Assembly (NCBI RefSeq): GCF_000814675.1
Contig: NZ_JWIG01000001.1
Coordinates: 508,471-572,470, forward strand
Length of the DNA: 64,000 nucleotides
Direction: 5' to 3'
DNA from: Pseudoalteromonas distincta
Lineage (GTDB): Bacteria > Pseudomonadota > Gammaproteobacteria > Enterobacterales > Alteromonadaceae
Shown here: one piece after another, positions 43,480-53,415 of the stretch
Layout: every line of letters starts with the position of its first letter
Numbering within the stretch: the stretch's first letter is position 1
Made by a program: the position numbers and the translations under genes
The notes under the pieces: generated by a model
Seen by the model: the letters and a program-made list of their open reading frames with translations, nothing else
Told to the model about the DNA's origin: nothing
Database searches by the model: none

Positions 43480-46053
43480 ATGTTTCTTAAAAGCCTCTTA
43501 ACAGTGAGCGTTGCTTTGGCAATGGGTGCTGCAAACGCTAACGAATTCGTAATTGAAAAACTCGCAAAACCAAGTTCTCAACAGGTATCGTTAACACTCG
43601 ATCCGAGCCAAGATACATTCACAGGGATGACTGAGATTTCCCTAGAAGTACTAAAACCAACAAAATACATTGAATTAAATGGCGTAGCTTACGCTGTTAA
43701 AATGGCGCAACTGCTTGGCGACGAAAACTGTGACTTAAACAACGAAATGCTTAAAACAGGTAAAGTTAAATTTAGCTGTGATGAGCAAATCCAACCAGGT
43801 AAATACACCCTTAAAGTTGATTTTTCAGCGCCATATAACCGTCAAAGTGTTGGTTTATACAAAACGTTAGACCAAGGAACACCTTACTTATTTACTCAAT
43901 TTGAAATGAGTGATGCACGCCGTGCATTTCCTGTTTTTGATGAGCCAAGTTACAAAATTCCATTTCAGTTAACGATTACTGCACCTACATCACAAAAAGT
44001 ATATTCAAATACGCCTGAGCTTAAAGCAACTGTTGATGGCGATATGACCACACACTACTTTGATAAAACGCCGCCAATTCCTTCATACTTAGTCGCAATG
44101 GCTGTTGGCCCATTTGAAGAGTTAGATATTAAAGGCATGCCAATTCCTGGTCGTGTAATTACCCCTCAAGGTAAAATTCACTTAGCCCAATACGCAAAAG
44201 AAAACATGCCAAAAGTACTGGGCGCACTTGAAGCGTATTTTGGTATTCCTTACGTTTACAAAAAATTAGACTCAGTAGCGGTACCAGAGTTTCCATTTGG
44301 CGCAATGGAAAACTCAGGCTTAGTAACCTACCGAGAAGATATTTTATTAGTTGATTTAGCTGCAGCAACACGCAGTAAAAAACAGCGTAATGTATCAATT
44401 ATTGCTCATGAACTTGCTCACCAATGGTACGGTAACTTAGTAACTATGAAATGGTGGAACGACTTATGGTTAAACGAAGCGTTTGCTAGCTGGATGGCTG
44501 CAAAAATTACTAAGCAGCTTAACCCTGAGTTTGAATCGCACTTAGACCTGCCACAAAACAACGTAATGGCACTTGATGCACGTCTAAGCACCAAGCCTAT
44601 TCGTAAGCCAATTAAAACCGAAGCCGACATTATGGACGGTTTAGGTCTTGCTTACAGTAAAGGGAGTTCAGTACTTGCTATGGTTGAAAACTGGATTGGC
44701 GAAGATGCATTTCAAAAAGGTATTCAAAGCTACTTAAAAGAGTTTTCATATAAAAATGCTGAAGCAGCCGACTTATGGGAAGCACTTGGTAAAGCGTCAA
44801 ATAAAGACGTAGCGAGTGTTTTAAAATCGTTTATTGAGCAATCTTCTTTCCCACTAGTTAAAGTAACTCAACAAGGTAGCAAAGTAACTATTTCACAAAG
44901 CCGCTTTGTAAACGCAGGCGTTGATGCGCCAGAGCAGTTATGGAATGTACCAGTTGCAATTAAATATGGTGCTGGCGATAAAGTAAAAACAGCAAACGTA
45001 TTACTTAATAAACAAAGCCAAACACTAGATTTAGACTTTGAACCAGAGTGGATTTATCCTGACCAAGGTGCATTAGGCTACTACCGCTGGGTAATGGATG
45101 ATGCACAATTTAGCGCGCTTATTAAAAAGGCGCCAAGCGTACTGAGTGACCGTGAACGCTTAGCGTTACTATCGGCTACTGATGCGCTACTTGATGCTGG
45201 TGTTATATCTGCTGCTAAGTTAATGCAAACACTTGAAGTGTTCGTAAGCGATAGCCACCCTCGCGTAGCAAATACTGCACTAGGTTACTTAGTATCGCAA
45301 CAGCGCACTTTTAAAGACGATAGCAATAAAGACCTATGGCCTGAATTTATTCGCGGTGCAGTAACGCCTGCTGCTAAAAAATATGGTTTAGAAGCAAAAG
45401 CGGGTGAAGACGGAGCTATTGCACAACTTCGTGCAGCCGTTGTATCACGCTTAGGTTTTGATGGTGAAGATCAAAACGTCATCAATAAAGCCAAAGAACA
45501 AACGCAAGTTTATTTAAATGATCCACAAAAAGTAGACCCATACTTAGCGGGTACGTACTTAACTCTTGCTGCTTTTCATGGTGATAAAGCACTGCTTGAT
45601 CAATTCATGACAACGTTCAAAACGACTAAAGATCCGCAAGTACGCACAAACATGCTTGCAGCTATGGGCTTTTTTGGTAAACCTGAGTTACAAAAAGCAG
45701 TATTAGCTTATAGCTTAACGGATGAAGTAACGGCATCTGACATGCGTACTATTTTGTCAGGTCAAAGTTACACAGATGAGCGCCAAGCATTATTTATTGA
45801 TTGGGTTTACAGTAACTACGATAAAGTAACAGCAAGTTTACCGCCGTTCTTTATACCTAACTTGCCGTACTTTACAACTGCAAGCTGTGATGCAGAAAGC
45901 TTAGCGACAACAAAAACCTTCTTTAACGAAAAAGTAGCTGATGTAGCTGGTTACGCTCGTACACTAAGTAAGCTTGAAGAAAGCACAAATGATTGTATCG
46001 CGCTTAAAACACGTGAACTTGAATCGGTTAATAGCTTTTTAAAAAGTAAGTAA
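43480..46053 (+). CDS. M1-family aminopeptidase, exported
   Basis: 857 residues with a signal peptide (VSVALAMGAANANE). Zinc site HELAHQWYGNLVTMKWWNDLWLNEAFASW (HExxH plus downstream Glu) and the exopeptidase motif GAMENSG are intact. An ERAP1-like C-terminal helical domain follows. It removes N-terminal residues from peptides, likely in the periplasm. E. coli PepN is cytoplasmic, so the name pepN is not applied. A bidirectional terminator follows. Confidence 0.95.
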   Translation: MFLKSLLTVSVALAMGAANANEFVIEKLAKPSSQQVSLTLDPSQDTFTGMTEISLEVLKPTKYIELNGVAYAVKMAQLLGDENCDLNNEMLKTGKVKFSCDEQIQPGKYTLKVDFSAPYNRQSVGLYKTLDQGTPYLFTQFEMSDARRAFPVFDEPSYKIPFQLTITAPTSQKVYSNTPELKATVDGDMTTHYFDKTPPIPSYLVAMAVGPFEELDIKGMPIPGRVITPQGKIHLAQYAKENMPKVLGALEAYFGIPYVYKKLDSVAVPEFPFGAMENSGLVTYREDILLVDLAAATRSKKQRNVSIIAHELAHQWYGNLVTMKWWNDLWLNEAFASWMAAKITKQLNPEFESHLDLPQNNVMALDARLSTKPIRKPIKTEADIMDGLGLAYSKGSSVLAMVENWIGEDAFQKGIQSYLKEFSYKNAEAADLWEALGKASNKDVASVLKSFIEQSSFPLVKVTQQGSKVTISQSRFVNAGVDAPEQLWNVPVAIKYGAGDKVKTANVLLNKQSQTLDLDFEPEWIYPDQGALGYYRWVMDDAQFSALIKKAPSVLSDRERLALLSATDALLDAGVISAAKLMQTLEVFVSDSHPRVANTALGYLVSQQRTFKDDSNKDLWPEFIRGAVTPAAKKYGLEAKAGEDGAIAQLRAAVVSRLGFDGEDQNVINKAKEQTQVYLNDPQKVDPYLAGTYLTLAAFHGDKALLDQFMTTFKTTKDPQVRTNMLAAMGFFGKPELQKAVLAYSLTDEVTASDMRTILSGQSYTDERQALFIDWVYSNYDKVTASLPPFFIPNLPYFTTASCDAESLATTKTFFNEKVADVAGYARTLSKLEESTNDCIALKTRELESVNSFLKSK

Positions 46054-46082
46054 TTATTAGGTTTATTGAGCTATAAAAATAC

Positions 46083-46115
46083 AAAAGCCGCTGAATATAA
46101 ATTCAGCGGCTTTTT
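46083..46115. terminator. Bidirectional terminator after the M1 aminopeptidase
   Basis: Arms AAAAGCCGCTGAAT and ATTCAGCGGCTTTT around ATAA, with T run. It separates the plus-strand peptidase gene from the minus-strand gene at 46148. Confidence 0.9.
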
Positions 46116-46147
46116 ACGTTTATGTTTACGTTTATATTTTTGCTTTA

Positions 46148-46513
46148 TTAATTACCGATAATCATAGTTAGCTTGGCTATAAAATCTTTGGCTGCTTGCT
46201 CAGAATTTATTTTAAACGCTACACCATAGTGAATAGGTTGGGCGCTTTTAAAAATGCGCGTAGGAAAGCGTGTCATCTCACTGCTATGGAAGTACCCTTG
46301 CGCACGTGTTACGCCATCAATATCATTAAAATCATCGCTAAATACTTCAAATGCTGGGCGAATTACTATTTTACCCTTGCCGCTTTCGCTGTGGGTATAA
46401 AATGCTTCTTTAGAGTTTACTAACATGTACTCTGCAATATTTTTAATCTTAAAATTACTTCTGCACTGTAATTTAATGAGCTGTTCTGTCAGCTCGTCTG
46501 CACTATAAGCCAC
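46148..46513 (-). CDS. Conserved hypothetical protein
   Basis: 121 residues; no family recognised with confidence. It has a helical N-terminus (DELTEQLIKLQCRSNFKIKNI) and a strand-rich centre (GKIVIRPAFEVF, RIFKSAQPIHYGVAFKI), without signal peptide. The GTG start at 46513 has AGGGA 6 bases upstream. It is monocistronic, sharing the terminator at 46083 with the peptidase gene. Confidence 0.65.
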   Translation of the reverse strand: MAYSADELTEQLIKLQCRSNFKIKNIAEYMLVNSKEAFYTHSESGKGKIVIRPAFEVFSDDFNDIDGVTRAQGYFHSSEMTRFPTRIFKSAQPIHYGVAFKINSEQAAKDFIAKLTMIIGN

Positions 46514-46588
46514 GTGTAATCCCTATTAGTTAATTTGCGTATTAGATTAACGCATACACACAATAAAATCTGAATTTATTTGCCTGCT

Positions 46589-47464
46589 TTACTTTGTTAT
46601 ATCACATACAAAAGCGAGTTTTTCATTGTTGTAACTCATTCTTGTTATATTTGTTTCGCAGTAGGTGCTTAAATTAAGCCATTGCGATACTTCATCACTT
46701 CCATCAAGTTTACGCTGATAAACGCGGTTTTTAATAGCATAAGCAATGGTCGTATTATCTTTTAAAATAAAATCTTGAACTTGAGCCGGTAACCTTAATA
46801 GGTCTTCAACTTGTTTATCTTGTGGATTAAAACTCGCTAAAATGTGTTGCTCGTTTTTAGTGTAACTAAATAAAAATGCAGCCATTGAGTTGTTATAAAT
46901 AAGCGTTCGGCCAATATTACTGGCAGCTATTTCCCCCTTCGCTTGTGCAACAGAAGTATATTGAAGAGTGTGAGGCTTTCCTAAAATAAACATCACTAAA
47001 TCATTTTGGACACCCCATGCATGGTATCCAACAGGTTCAATCCAATCAAAAATACGACTTGGCGCATCTTGATTTTTGAGTGGGTATTGCCACAATTTTT
47101 GCTTACCGTCAGCTTCTACAACAATCGCTGATATCGCATCACCACTTGGCATAACCGTTGGTGAATATTCGCTTACAGGAGAGTTAGTTATATTGGTAAC
47201 TTTTTTTGACGTGAAATCATAATAAGCAATATCAGTTTGGCTTTGCCCCTTATTAATTACTTCATGAGTAAAGTATAAACCTGTACTTGTTAAGTGCGGT
47301 TGGTTGTTATAACTATTTTTATCGCTCACTATACTAACTTGTACCCCGAAAGGTGTATTTAAATCAGCAAGTAATACTTGGCTTTTTGGCATGCTAGCCT
47401 GCACCACTATTGGGCTCAGCGCTGCTATAGAAAATAATCCAAGTAATGGTTTAATAAGTTTCAT
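46589..47464 (-). CDS. Exported TolB-like beta-propeller protein
   Basis: About 291 residues. A signal peptide (LLGLFSIAALSPIVVQAS) precedes PD40/TolB-like repeats (YNNQPHLTSTGLYFTHE, TDIAYYDFTSKKVTNIT, EYSPTVMPSGDAISAIVVE). No catalytic residues are evident. It is likely a periplasmic binding or scaffold protein. ATG 47464 is preferred over an in-frame GTG at 47491 because GAGA lies upstream and the signal begins there. Confidence 0.7.
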   Translation of the reverse strand: MKLIKPLLGLFSIAALSPIVVQASMPKSQVLLADLNTPFGVQVSIVSDKNSYNNQPHLTSTGLYFTHEVINKGQSQTDIAYYDFTSKKVTNITNSPVSEYSPTVMPSGDAISAIVVEADGKQKLWQYPLKNQDAPSRIFDWIEPVGYHAWGVQNDLVMFILGKPHTLQYTSVAQAKGEIAASNIGRTLIYNNSMAAFLFSYTKNEQHILASFNPQDKQVEDLLRLPAQVQDFILKDNTTIAYAIKNRVYQRKLDGSDEVSQWLNLSTYCETNITRMSYNNEKLAFVCDITK

Positions 47465-47621
47465 GCTTTCTCTCGTTTTAATTTTAAGCACCTCATGATA
47501 ACGTTATTTGCTGATGGCGTCACTTGAGCTAAGTCAGTCAACTCTTAAGATACCCAAACGACTTAAAATAATGTTAAGTTTAGTCTGGTTATAAAACCTG
47601 GTCCTAAAAAAGAGAATTAAC

Positions 47622-48521
47622 ATGTCAGCTAAAAATCCTATTATTGCGATTACGGGTTCATCTGGTGCGGGTACAACCACCACAACGAATGCAATTAAAC
47701 ATATTTTCCGTAGCCTTAATATTCAAGCGGCTTTTGTCGAAGGAGATAGCTTTCATCGTTACACTCGCCCCGAAATGGATAAAAAAGTTCGAGAAGCACA
47801 ACAAGAAGGTAAACATATTAGCTACTTTGGCCGAGAGGCCAATGACTTTGGCGCTTTAAAAACGCTGTTTGAAAACTATAGCGAAACAGGTCAAGGAAAG
47901 TTACGCCGCTACTTACATACCTTTGATGAAGCCGTTCCGTACAATCAATTACCTGGTACATTTACACCTTGGCAAGATCTTGACCATAATACTGACATTT
48001 TGTTTTATGAAGGGTTACACGGTGGTGTAGTTGATCAAGATGTAGACGTTGCAAAGCATGTCGATTTATTAATAGGCATGGTTCCAATTATTAACCTTGA
48101 GTGGATTCAAAAATTAATACGCGATACATCCGAACGAGGCCATTCTCGCGAAGCGGTTATGGGCTCTATTGTGCGCAGTATGGATGACTATATAAATCAT
48201 ATTACCCCGCAGTTTTCTCGTACCCATATTAATTTTCAACGCGTGCCGACCGTTGATACATCAAACCCATTTAGCGCCAAAGATATTCCATCTCTTGATG
48301 AAAGCTTTGTAGTTATTCGCTTTAGGGGTATTGATGATGTTGATTTTCCTTATTATTTACGGATGATCGAAGGCAGTTTTATGTCTCGTATTAATACGCT
48401 TGTAGTACCAGGGGGCAAAATGGGCTTAGCTATGGAGCTGGTTCTTACTCCACTTATTAAAGATATTATTTTGAAAAAGCGTGCACTGGAAAACTTAGCA
48501 CCTTTGGATATACCTATTTAA
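47622..48521 (+). CDS. prkB: Phosphoribulokinase
   Basis: 299 residues, close to E. coli PrkB (289). P-loop ITGSSGAGTTTTT, then FVEGDSFHRYTRPEM and DILFYEGLHGG. It phosphorylates ribulose-5-phosphate in vitro, but in non-autotrophic gammaproteobacteria the physiological role is unclear. No Rubisco genes are in the window. AGAGAA precedes ATG 47622. It is followed 63 bases later by yjjX. Confidence 0.93.
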   Translation: MSAKNPIIAITGSSGAGTTTTTNAIKHIFRSLNIQAAFVEGDSFHRYTRPEMDKKVREAQQEGKHISYFGREANDFGALKTLFENYSETGQGKLRRYLHTFDEAVPYNQLPGTFTPWQDLDHNTDILFYEGLHGGVVDQDVDVAKHVDLLIGMVPIINLEWIQKLIRDTSERGHSREAVMGSIVRSMDDYINHITPQFSRTHINFQRVPTVDTSNPFSAKDIPSLDESFVVIRFRGIDDVDFPYYLRMIEGSFMSRINTLVVPGGKMGLAMELVLTPLIKDIILKKRALENLAPLDIPI

Positions 48522-48584
48522 CTCCTCTTCTAAGATTGAGCTCTCTCACGTACACTGCTGATTTTAGTAACAATAAGGGACATT

Positions 48585-49130
48585 GTGTTGTACTCATTAA
48601 AAATTATTGTGGGTTCTAAAAACCCTGTAAAAATTAACGCTGCTAAACATATTTTTGCAATGTATTTCCCTGAACATGAAATTGATTGCCAAGGTGTTGA
48701 TGCTCCATCCAATGTGCCAGATCAACCTATTGGCGAAGAAGAAACACGTGTTGGCGCACAAAACCGTGTTAATTATTGCAAAGAGCATTACCAAGCTCAC
48801 TACTACGTGGCAATGGAAGGCGGTGCAGAGCAATTTAGCTATGGTGCAGCAACCTTTGCTTACGTAGTTATTGATAATGCCTTAAATCAGGTTGTAGGGC
48901 GCAGCAGCAACCTCCCCTTGCCTCAAGTGCTTTATAACGCATTACTTAATGGCGAAGAGCTTGGCGATGTAATGGACAAAGCATTTAATACCACCAACGT
49001 TAAACAAAAAGGGGGCGCTATTGGGTTACTTACAAACAATCACGCCACGCGCGAAAGCACCTACACACAAGCACTCACTTTAGCCATGGCGCCCTTTCTA
49101 CACGTAGATCTCTACAGCCAAACAAATTAA
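48585..49130 (+). CDS. yjjX: Inosine/xanthosine triphosphatase (YjjX)
   Basis: 181 residues; hydrolyses ITP and XTP to the monophosphates, cleaning the nucleotide pool. Family features: IIVGSKNPVKINAAKHIF, DAPSNVPDQPIGEEETRVGA, YYVAMEGGAE. The start is GTG 48585 (or TTG 48588) with AAGGGA upstream. yjjG follows 13 bases later, so the two are probably co-transcribed. Confidence 0.93.
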   Translation: MLYSLKIIVGSKNPVKINAAKHIFAMYFPEHEIDCQGVDAPSNVPDQPIGEEETRVGAQNRVNYCKEHYQAHYYVAMEGGAEQFSYGAATFAYVVIDNALNQVVGRSSNLPLPQVLYNALLNGEELGDVMDKAFNTTNVKQKGGAIGLLTNNHATRESTYTQALTLAMAPFLHVDLYSQTN

Positions 49131-49143
49131 TTTAGGAAGTTTA

Positions 49144-49818
49144 ATGAAATACAACTATGTATTGTTTGATGCAGACGAAACCTTATTTAGGTTTGATATT
49201 TTAGCGGGCATGACTCGCATGTTTAAAGCTTACAACGTAGATTTTAGCCAAGACGATTATGTTCATTATCAAAAAACCAATAAGCAGCTGTGGGTTGATT
49301 ATCAAAATGGCACTATTAGCGCAGATTACTTACAAGTAACACGCTTTAATGAGTGGGCTTCAAAACTTAATGTGCCCGCAAAAGAGCTAAACGATGCTTT
49401 TTTAGATGCTATGGCGCAAATTTGCGAGCCATTACCTGGTGCTATTGAGCTTTTAAATAAACTTAAGCCAAATGCTCGATTAGGTATTATTACTAACGGA
49501 TTTGCCCGCTTACAAACCGTACGCCTTGAGCATACTGGCTTAAAAGATATGTTTGAATGGTTAGTAATATCTGAACTTGTGGGTATAGCAAAACCAAATA
49601 AAGCGATTTTTGAGCACACATTTGAGCTAATGGGTAACCCAGATAAAAGCGAGATACTTATGGTGGGTGATACTGCTGCAAGCGACATACTTGGCGGCAA
49701 CAATGCAGGTATTGATACTTGCTGGTTACAACACCCTGGTGAGCAATTAGCCGAAGGAATAAAGCCAACCTATACAGTAACTCATTTAAATCAGTTACAA
49801 GCTCTTTTAGAGTTATAA
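49144..49818 (+). CDS. yjjG: Pyrimidine 5'-nucleotidase, HAD family (YjjG)
   Basis: 224 residues. HAD motif I VLFDADETLFRFD, motif II LGIITNGFARLQ, motif III Lys in GIAKPNKAIFEHTF and motif IV MVGDTAASDILGG. It dephosphorylates dUMP, dTMP and non-canonical pyrimidine nucleotides in E. coli. It is next to yjjX, another nucleotide-pool enzyme. A bidirectional terminator follows at 49836. Confidence 0.93.
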   Translation: MKYNYVLFDADETLFRFDILAGMTRMFKAYNVDFSQDDYVHYQKTNKQLWVDYQNGTISADYLQVTRFNEWASKLNVPAKELNDAFLDAMAQICEPLPGAIELLNKLKPNARLGIITNGFARLQTVRLEHTGLKDMFEWLVISELVGIAKPNKAIFEHTFELMGNPDKSEILMVGDTAASDILGGNNAGIDTCWLQHPGEQLAEGIKPTYTVTHLNQLQALLEL

Positions 49819-49835
49819 TAGAGTAAATTTTACGC

Positions 49836-49866
49836 AAAAAAATGACGCTAATTAGCGTCATTTTTT
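49836..49866. terminator. Bidirectional terminator between yjjG and lpxC
   Basis: Arms AAAAATGACGCTAA and TTAGCGTCATTTTT with A/T runs at both ends. It ends both the yjjX-yjjG transcript and the division/cell-wall cluster. Confidence 0.92.
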
Positions 49867-49898
49867 ATAACTGTTTGTGAGCTGTTCTTTTACTGCTT

Positions 49899-50810
49899 TT
49901 AGGCTGGAGCTAACTCAAGACCGGGTGCAGGCATCGTCACAGGCGTTTCAAATGTTGCCCACTCCCATGCTGACTCTGTAGCCATAATTTTACGTAGTAA
50001 TTTATTATTTAAATCATGACCCGATTTAAATGCTGTTACTTTACCTAAAAGATTATGACCTGTCATAAACATGTCACCAACACAGTCTAATATCTTGTGC
50101 TTAACAAACTCATCGCTATAACGTAAGCCATTAGGATTTAAAACTTTGAATTCATCAAGTACCACAGCACTATCCATGCTACCACCTAGCGCTAGGTTGT
50201 TTGCATGCATGTATTCAATATCTTTCATAAATCCAAAAGTACGCGCACGGCTAATTTCTTCAATAAAGCTTTGCGTTGTTATATCCAACCCAATACGTTG
50301 GCGACTTTCATTGATAGCTGGGTGGTTAAATGCAATCTCAAAGTCGATATGAAAACCATCATATGGTTCAACTTCAGCCCACTTACCATCTTCTTCAATG
50401 CGTACTTTTTCTTTAATACGGATAAAGCGTTTAGCAACGTTTTGTTCTTCAATTCCGCCTTTTTGTAACAGATATATGAATGGTAATGCACTACCATCCA
50501 TAATCGGCACTTCTGAGCTGTCCAATTCTACAATTAGATTATCAATGCCCATTGCAGCCACGGCGGCAATAAGATGCTCAGTAGTTGATAAGCGAACACC
50601 ATCTTTGTTAATTAAACAGGTACACAACTGCGTATCACCAACGGCTTCAGGTGTTGTTTCAAAATCAACAACCGGATCAAGGTCGACACGACGAAATACA
50701 ATCCCAGTATTTGCGCTCGCAGGTCGGAGAGTTATTGTGACCTTCTCACCTTTATGAAGTCCAATTCCTATGGCTTTGACTACTTGTGCAATCGTACGCT
50801 GTTTAATCAT
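49899..50810 (-). CDS. lpxC: UDP-3-O-acyl-N-acetylglucosamine deacetylase
   Basis: 303 residues (E. coli 305). Zinc-dependent first committed step of lipid A synthesis. Motifs: [28 protein letters not shown] and [12 protein letters not shown] with the catalytic His. Upstream codons to 50897 have no role; ATG 50810 ([21 protein letters not shown]) matches the family. It is last in the cluster, 106 bases from ftsZ, and is not followed by secM or secA as in E. coli. Confidence 0.96.
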   Translation of the reverse strand: MIKQRTIAQVVKAIGIGLHKGEKVTITLRPASANTGIVFRRVDLDPVVDFETTPEAVGDTQLCTCLINKDGVRLSTTEHLIAAVAAMGIDNLIVELDSSEVPIMDGSALPFIYLLQKGGIEEQNVAKRFIRIKEKVRIEEDGKWAEVEPYDGFHIDFEIAFNHPAINESRQRIGLDITTQSFIEEISRARTFGFMKDIEYMHANNLALGGSMDSAVVLDEFKVLNPNGLRYSDEFVKHKILDCVGDMFMTGHNLLGKVTAFKSGHDLNNKLLRKIMATESAWEWATFETPVTMPAPGLELAPA

Positions 50811-50916
50811 AGGTATGCTCACTTTTAAATCAGTTACAGTTAGACGGTGGAGTTTAACATAAATCCTTTTGCCTTTCAATATTTGTACATATTTCAAACA
50901 AAAGTATTATTAAATG

Positions 50917-52161
50917 TTAATCTGCCTGCTTACGTAAAAAAGCGGGAATATCAAAATAATCACCACCTTCTGATTTATCTGCTTTTTTACTATTTTGCGC
51001 TGAAGAACTTGAACTACTTGAACTCGTTGAAGGCGCTTTTTCTTTGCTTTGCGCTTGCTCTTTAGTCGTATTTTCTTCAGTGTTTGTATCTTGGCTTGCA
51101 AAGCTTGGTACGTACATACTGCTCGTTTGGTTTGATGTGCTTGCAACATCAGAACCTGATGCTTTTTTAAAGCCGTTATCAACAATACCAAACTGTGGAC
51201 GACGATCGCCGCCTAAACCAGTTGCAACAACCGTTACACGTAGCTCATCAGTCATTTCTGGGTCGATTACCGCACCAACAACAACCGTTGCGTTTTCTGA
51301 CGCAAGTGCTTTAACGTGATTACCAACAATTTCAAATTCTTCAATCGCAATGTCCATACCAGCGGTAATATTAACTAAGATACCTTTAGCACCTGTTAAA
51401 TCAACGTCTTCTAGTAGTGGGCTTGAGATAGCAGCTTCTGCAGCTTCTTGTGCACGATCAGGACCTGACGCAGACGCCGTTCCCATCATTGCAGTACCCA
51501 TTGCAGACATTACAGTTCTAACATCGGCGAAATCCACGTTAATTAAACCAGAACGTGTAATTAGCTCTGCTATACCTTGTACCGCACCAAATAATACGTC
51601 ATTAGCTTTAGCGAAGGCATCTAGAAGTGTAGTCCCTTTCCCTAAAACTTTAAGCAATTTATTGTTAGGAATTGTAATAAGTGAGTCTACAATTTCTGAC
51701 AATTCATTAATGCCTTGTTCAGCGGCGGCTGCACGTTTTTTACCTTCAAAATCAAAAGGACGTGTTACAACTGCAACAGTTAAAATACCGAGTTCTTTTG
51801 CAATTTTAGCAACTACCGGTGCTGCACCAGTACCTGTACCACCGCCCATACCGGCTGCAATAAATACCATATCGGCGCCTTCAAGGCTGGCACGAATTGT
51901 ATCTGCATCTTCTTCAGCCGACTTACGGCCTACTTCAGGGTTTGCGCCCGCACCCAACCCAGAGGTTATTTGCGTGCCTAGTTGAACTGTGATATCGGCA
52001 GCAGAGTTACGTAATGCTTGCGCATCCGTATTAGCGGCTATAAAACGCACGCCTTCTATTTGTTGTTTTACCATGTGCTCAACAGCGTTACCGCCACCAC
52101 CGCCCACGCCGATTACTTTTATTACAGCTTCTTCGCTGTGTTGTTCCATTATATCAAACAT
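50917..52161 (-). CDS. ftsZ: Cell division protein FtsZ
   Basis: 414 residues. GTP-binding tubulin homologue that forms the division ring. Signature [14 protein letters not shown]-terminal [17 protein letters not shown], and a C-terminal tail [14 protein letters not shown] that binds FtsA and ZipA. The linker has a run of Ser ([14 protein letters not shown]), longer than in E. coli. It begins 21 bases after ftsA. Confidence 0.98.
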   Translation of the reverse strand: MFDIMEQHSEEAVIKVIGVGGGGGNAVEHMVKQQIEGVRFIAANTDAQALRNSAADITVQLGTQITSGLGAGANPEVGRKSAEEDADTIRASLEGADMVFIAAGMGGGTGTGAAPVVAKIAKELGILTVAVVTRPFDFEGKKRAAAAEQGINELSEIVDSLITIPNNKLLKVLGKGTTLLDAFAKANDVLFGAVQGIAELITRSGLINVDFADVRTVMSAMGTAMMGTASASGPDRAQEAAEAAISSPLLEDVDLTGAKGILVNITAGMDIAIEEFEIVGNHVKALASENATVVVGAVIDPEMTDELRVTVVATGLGGDRRPQFGIVDNGFKKASGSDVASTSNQTSSMYVPSFASQDTNTEENTTKEQAQSKEKAPSTSSSSSSSSAQNSKKADKSEGGDYFDIPAFLRKQAD

Positions 52162-52182
52162 GTTTACTCTCCGACTTGAGTC

Positions 52183-53415
52183 TTAAAACTCGCCTTGGAA
52201 CCATTTAGTAATGCGGTTCCACCAATTATTGTTATCCTCTGCTTTCGACTTTTGTGCATTCATCGATTGCATGGTACGCCCGTATTGTAACAAACCAACA
52301 GCGGTTGCGTACGAAGGATCATCTACATAGTCTGTCAAACCAACCATCCCGATTGGTTTGCCTATTCTTACTGGCATTTGGAAGATGTCTTCTGCCACTT
52401 CCATCGCGCCAGTCATTTTAGCAGTTCCGCCTGTTATAACGAGACCTGCCGCAATTTGGTCTTCTAAGCCTGAACGACGAATTTCTTCCATCGCAAGCTC
52501 AAATAATTCTCTAAAACGAGGCTCTACCACCTCAGATAATGTATGGCGCGACATTAATCTTGCTGGTCGCCCGCCTACACTTGGTACTTCAATTGTGTCT
52601 TCGCTACTTGCCATTTGGCTACTAGCACATGCGTATTGTACTTTGAGTGACTCTGCATGTGATATAGGTGTGCGAAATATTTTTGCAATATCACCAGTAA
52701 CTTGGTTACCCGCTACAGGTATAACGGCAGAGTGACGAAGTGCGCCATTGATATAAATGGTGATATCCATAGTACCGCCACCAATATCAAGTACTGCAAC
52801 ACCTAGCTCTTTTTCGTCATCTGTTAGTACAGAATAACATGACGCAAGTGCAGTAAAGATAAGTTGATCGACTTCAAGACCACAGCGTTCTACACATTTT
52901 TCGATATTTTTTGCCATGTCGTTTGAGCACGTAATGATATGTGCACGCGCTTCCATACGAACGCCGCTCATGCCTAGTGGGTTTTTAATGCCCTCTTGCA
53001 TATCAATGCTGTATTCTTGTGGCAATGCATGCAGCATTTTACGCTCTGCTGAAATAGGCACAGAACGCGCAATATGTATTACGTTTTCAATGTCTTCGTC
53101 AGTGACTTCGGTGTTATTGATTGCCACCACGCCACTTTCGTTTTGACACTGTATATGTTTGCCAGAAATACCCAAATACACAGAGCTTATACGACAATCA
53201 GCCATTAACTCGGCCTCGTCTATTGCTCGTCGAATAGACTCAGACACTAAGTTTAAATCGTTAACGCCGCCTTTATCCATACCATGAGATACTTGGCTGC
53301 CCACACCAACAATGCTGAGCTTGTTATCTGCGGTGATTTCACCTACCGTGGCAACCACTTTCGAGGTGCCAACGTCTAATCCTATTACTAGGTTTCTTTC
53401 TGCTGACTTAGTCAT
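52183..53415 (-). CDS. ftsA: Cell division protein FtsA
   Basis: 410 residues. Actin-like ATPase that tethers FtsZ to the membrane. N-terminal GLDVGTSKVVATVGEI, ATP site VLDIGGGTMDI and LVITGGTAKM; the C-terminus NNWWNRITKWFQGEF is the amphipathic membrane-targeting helix. Its start overlaps the ftsQ stop by 4 bases. Confidence 0.97.
   Translation of the reverse strand: MTKSAERNLVIGLDVGTSKVVATVGEITADNKLSIVGVGSQVSHGMDKGGVNDLNLVSESIRRAIDEAELMADCRISSVYLGISGKHIQCQNESGVVAINNTEVTDEDIENVIHIARSVPISAERKMLHALPQEYSIDMQEGIKNPLGMSGVRMEARAHIITCSNDMAKNIEKCVERCGLEVDQLIFTALASCYSVLTDDEKELGVAVLDIGGGTMDITIYINGALRHSAVIPVAGNQVTGDIAKIFRTPISHAESLKVQYACASSQMASSEDTIEVPSVGGRPARLMSRHTLSEVVEPRFRELFELAMEEIRRSGLEDQIAAGLVITGGTAKMTGAMEVAEDIFQMPVRIGKPIGMVGLTDYVDDPSYATAVGLLQYGRTMQSMNAQKSKAEDNNNWWNRITKWFQGEF

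Noticed and set aside
51350-51985. 211-codon plus-strand ORF opposite ftsZ
   Set aside because: Antisense shadow of a highly conserved gene with Ala/Gly-rich codons; no ribosome site or family match.
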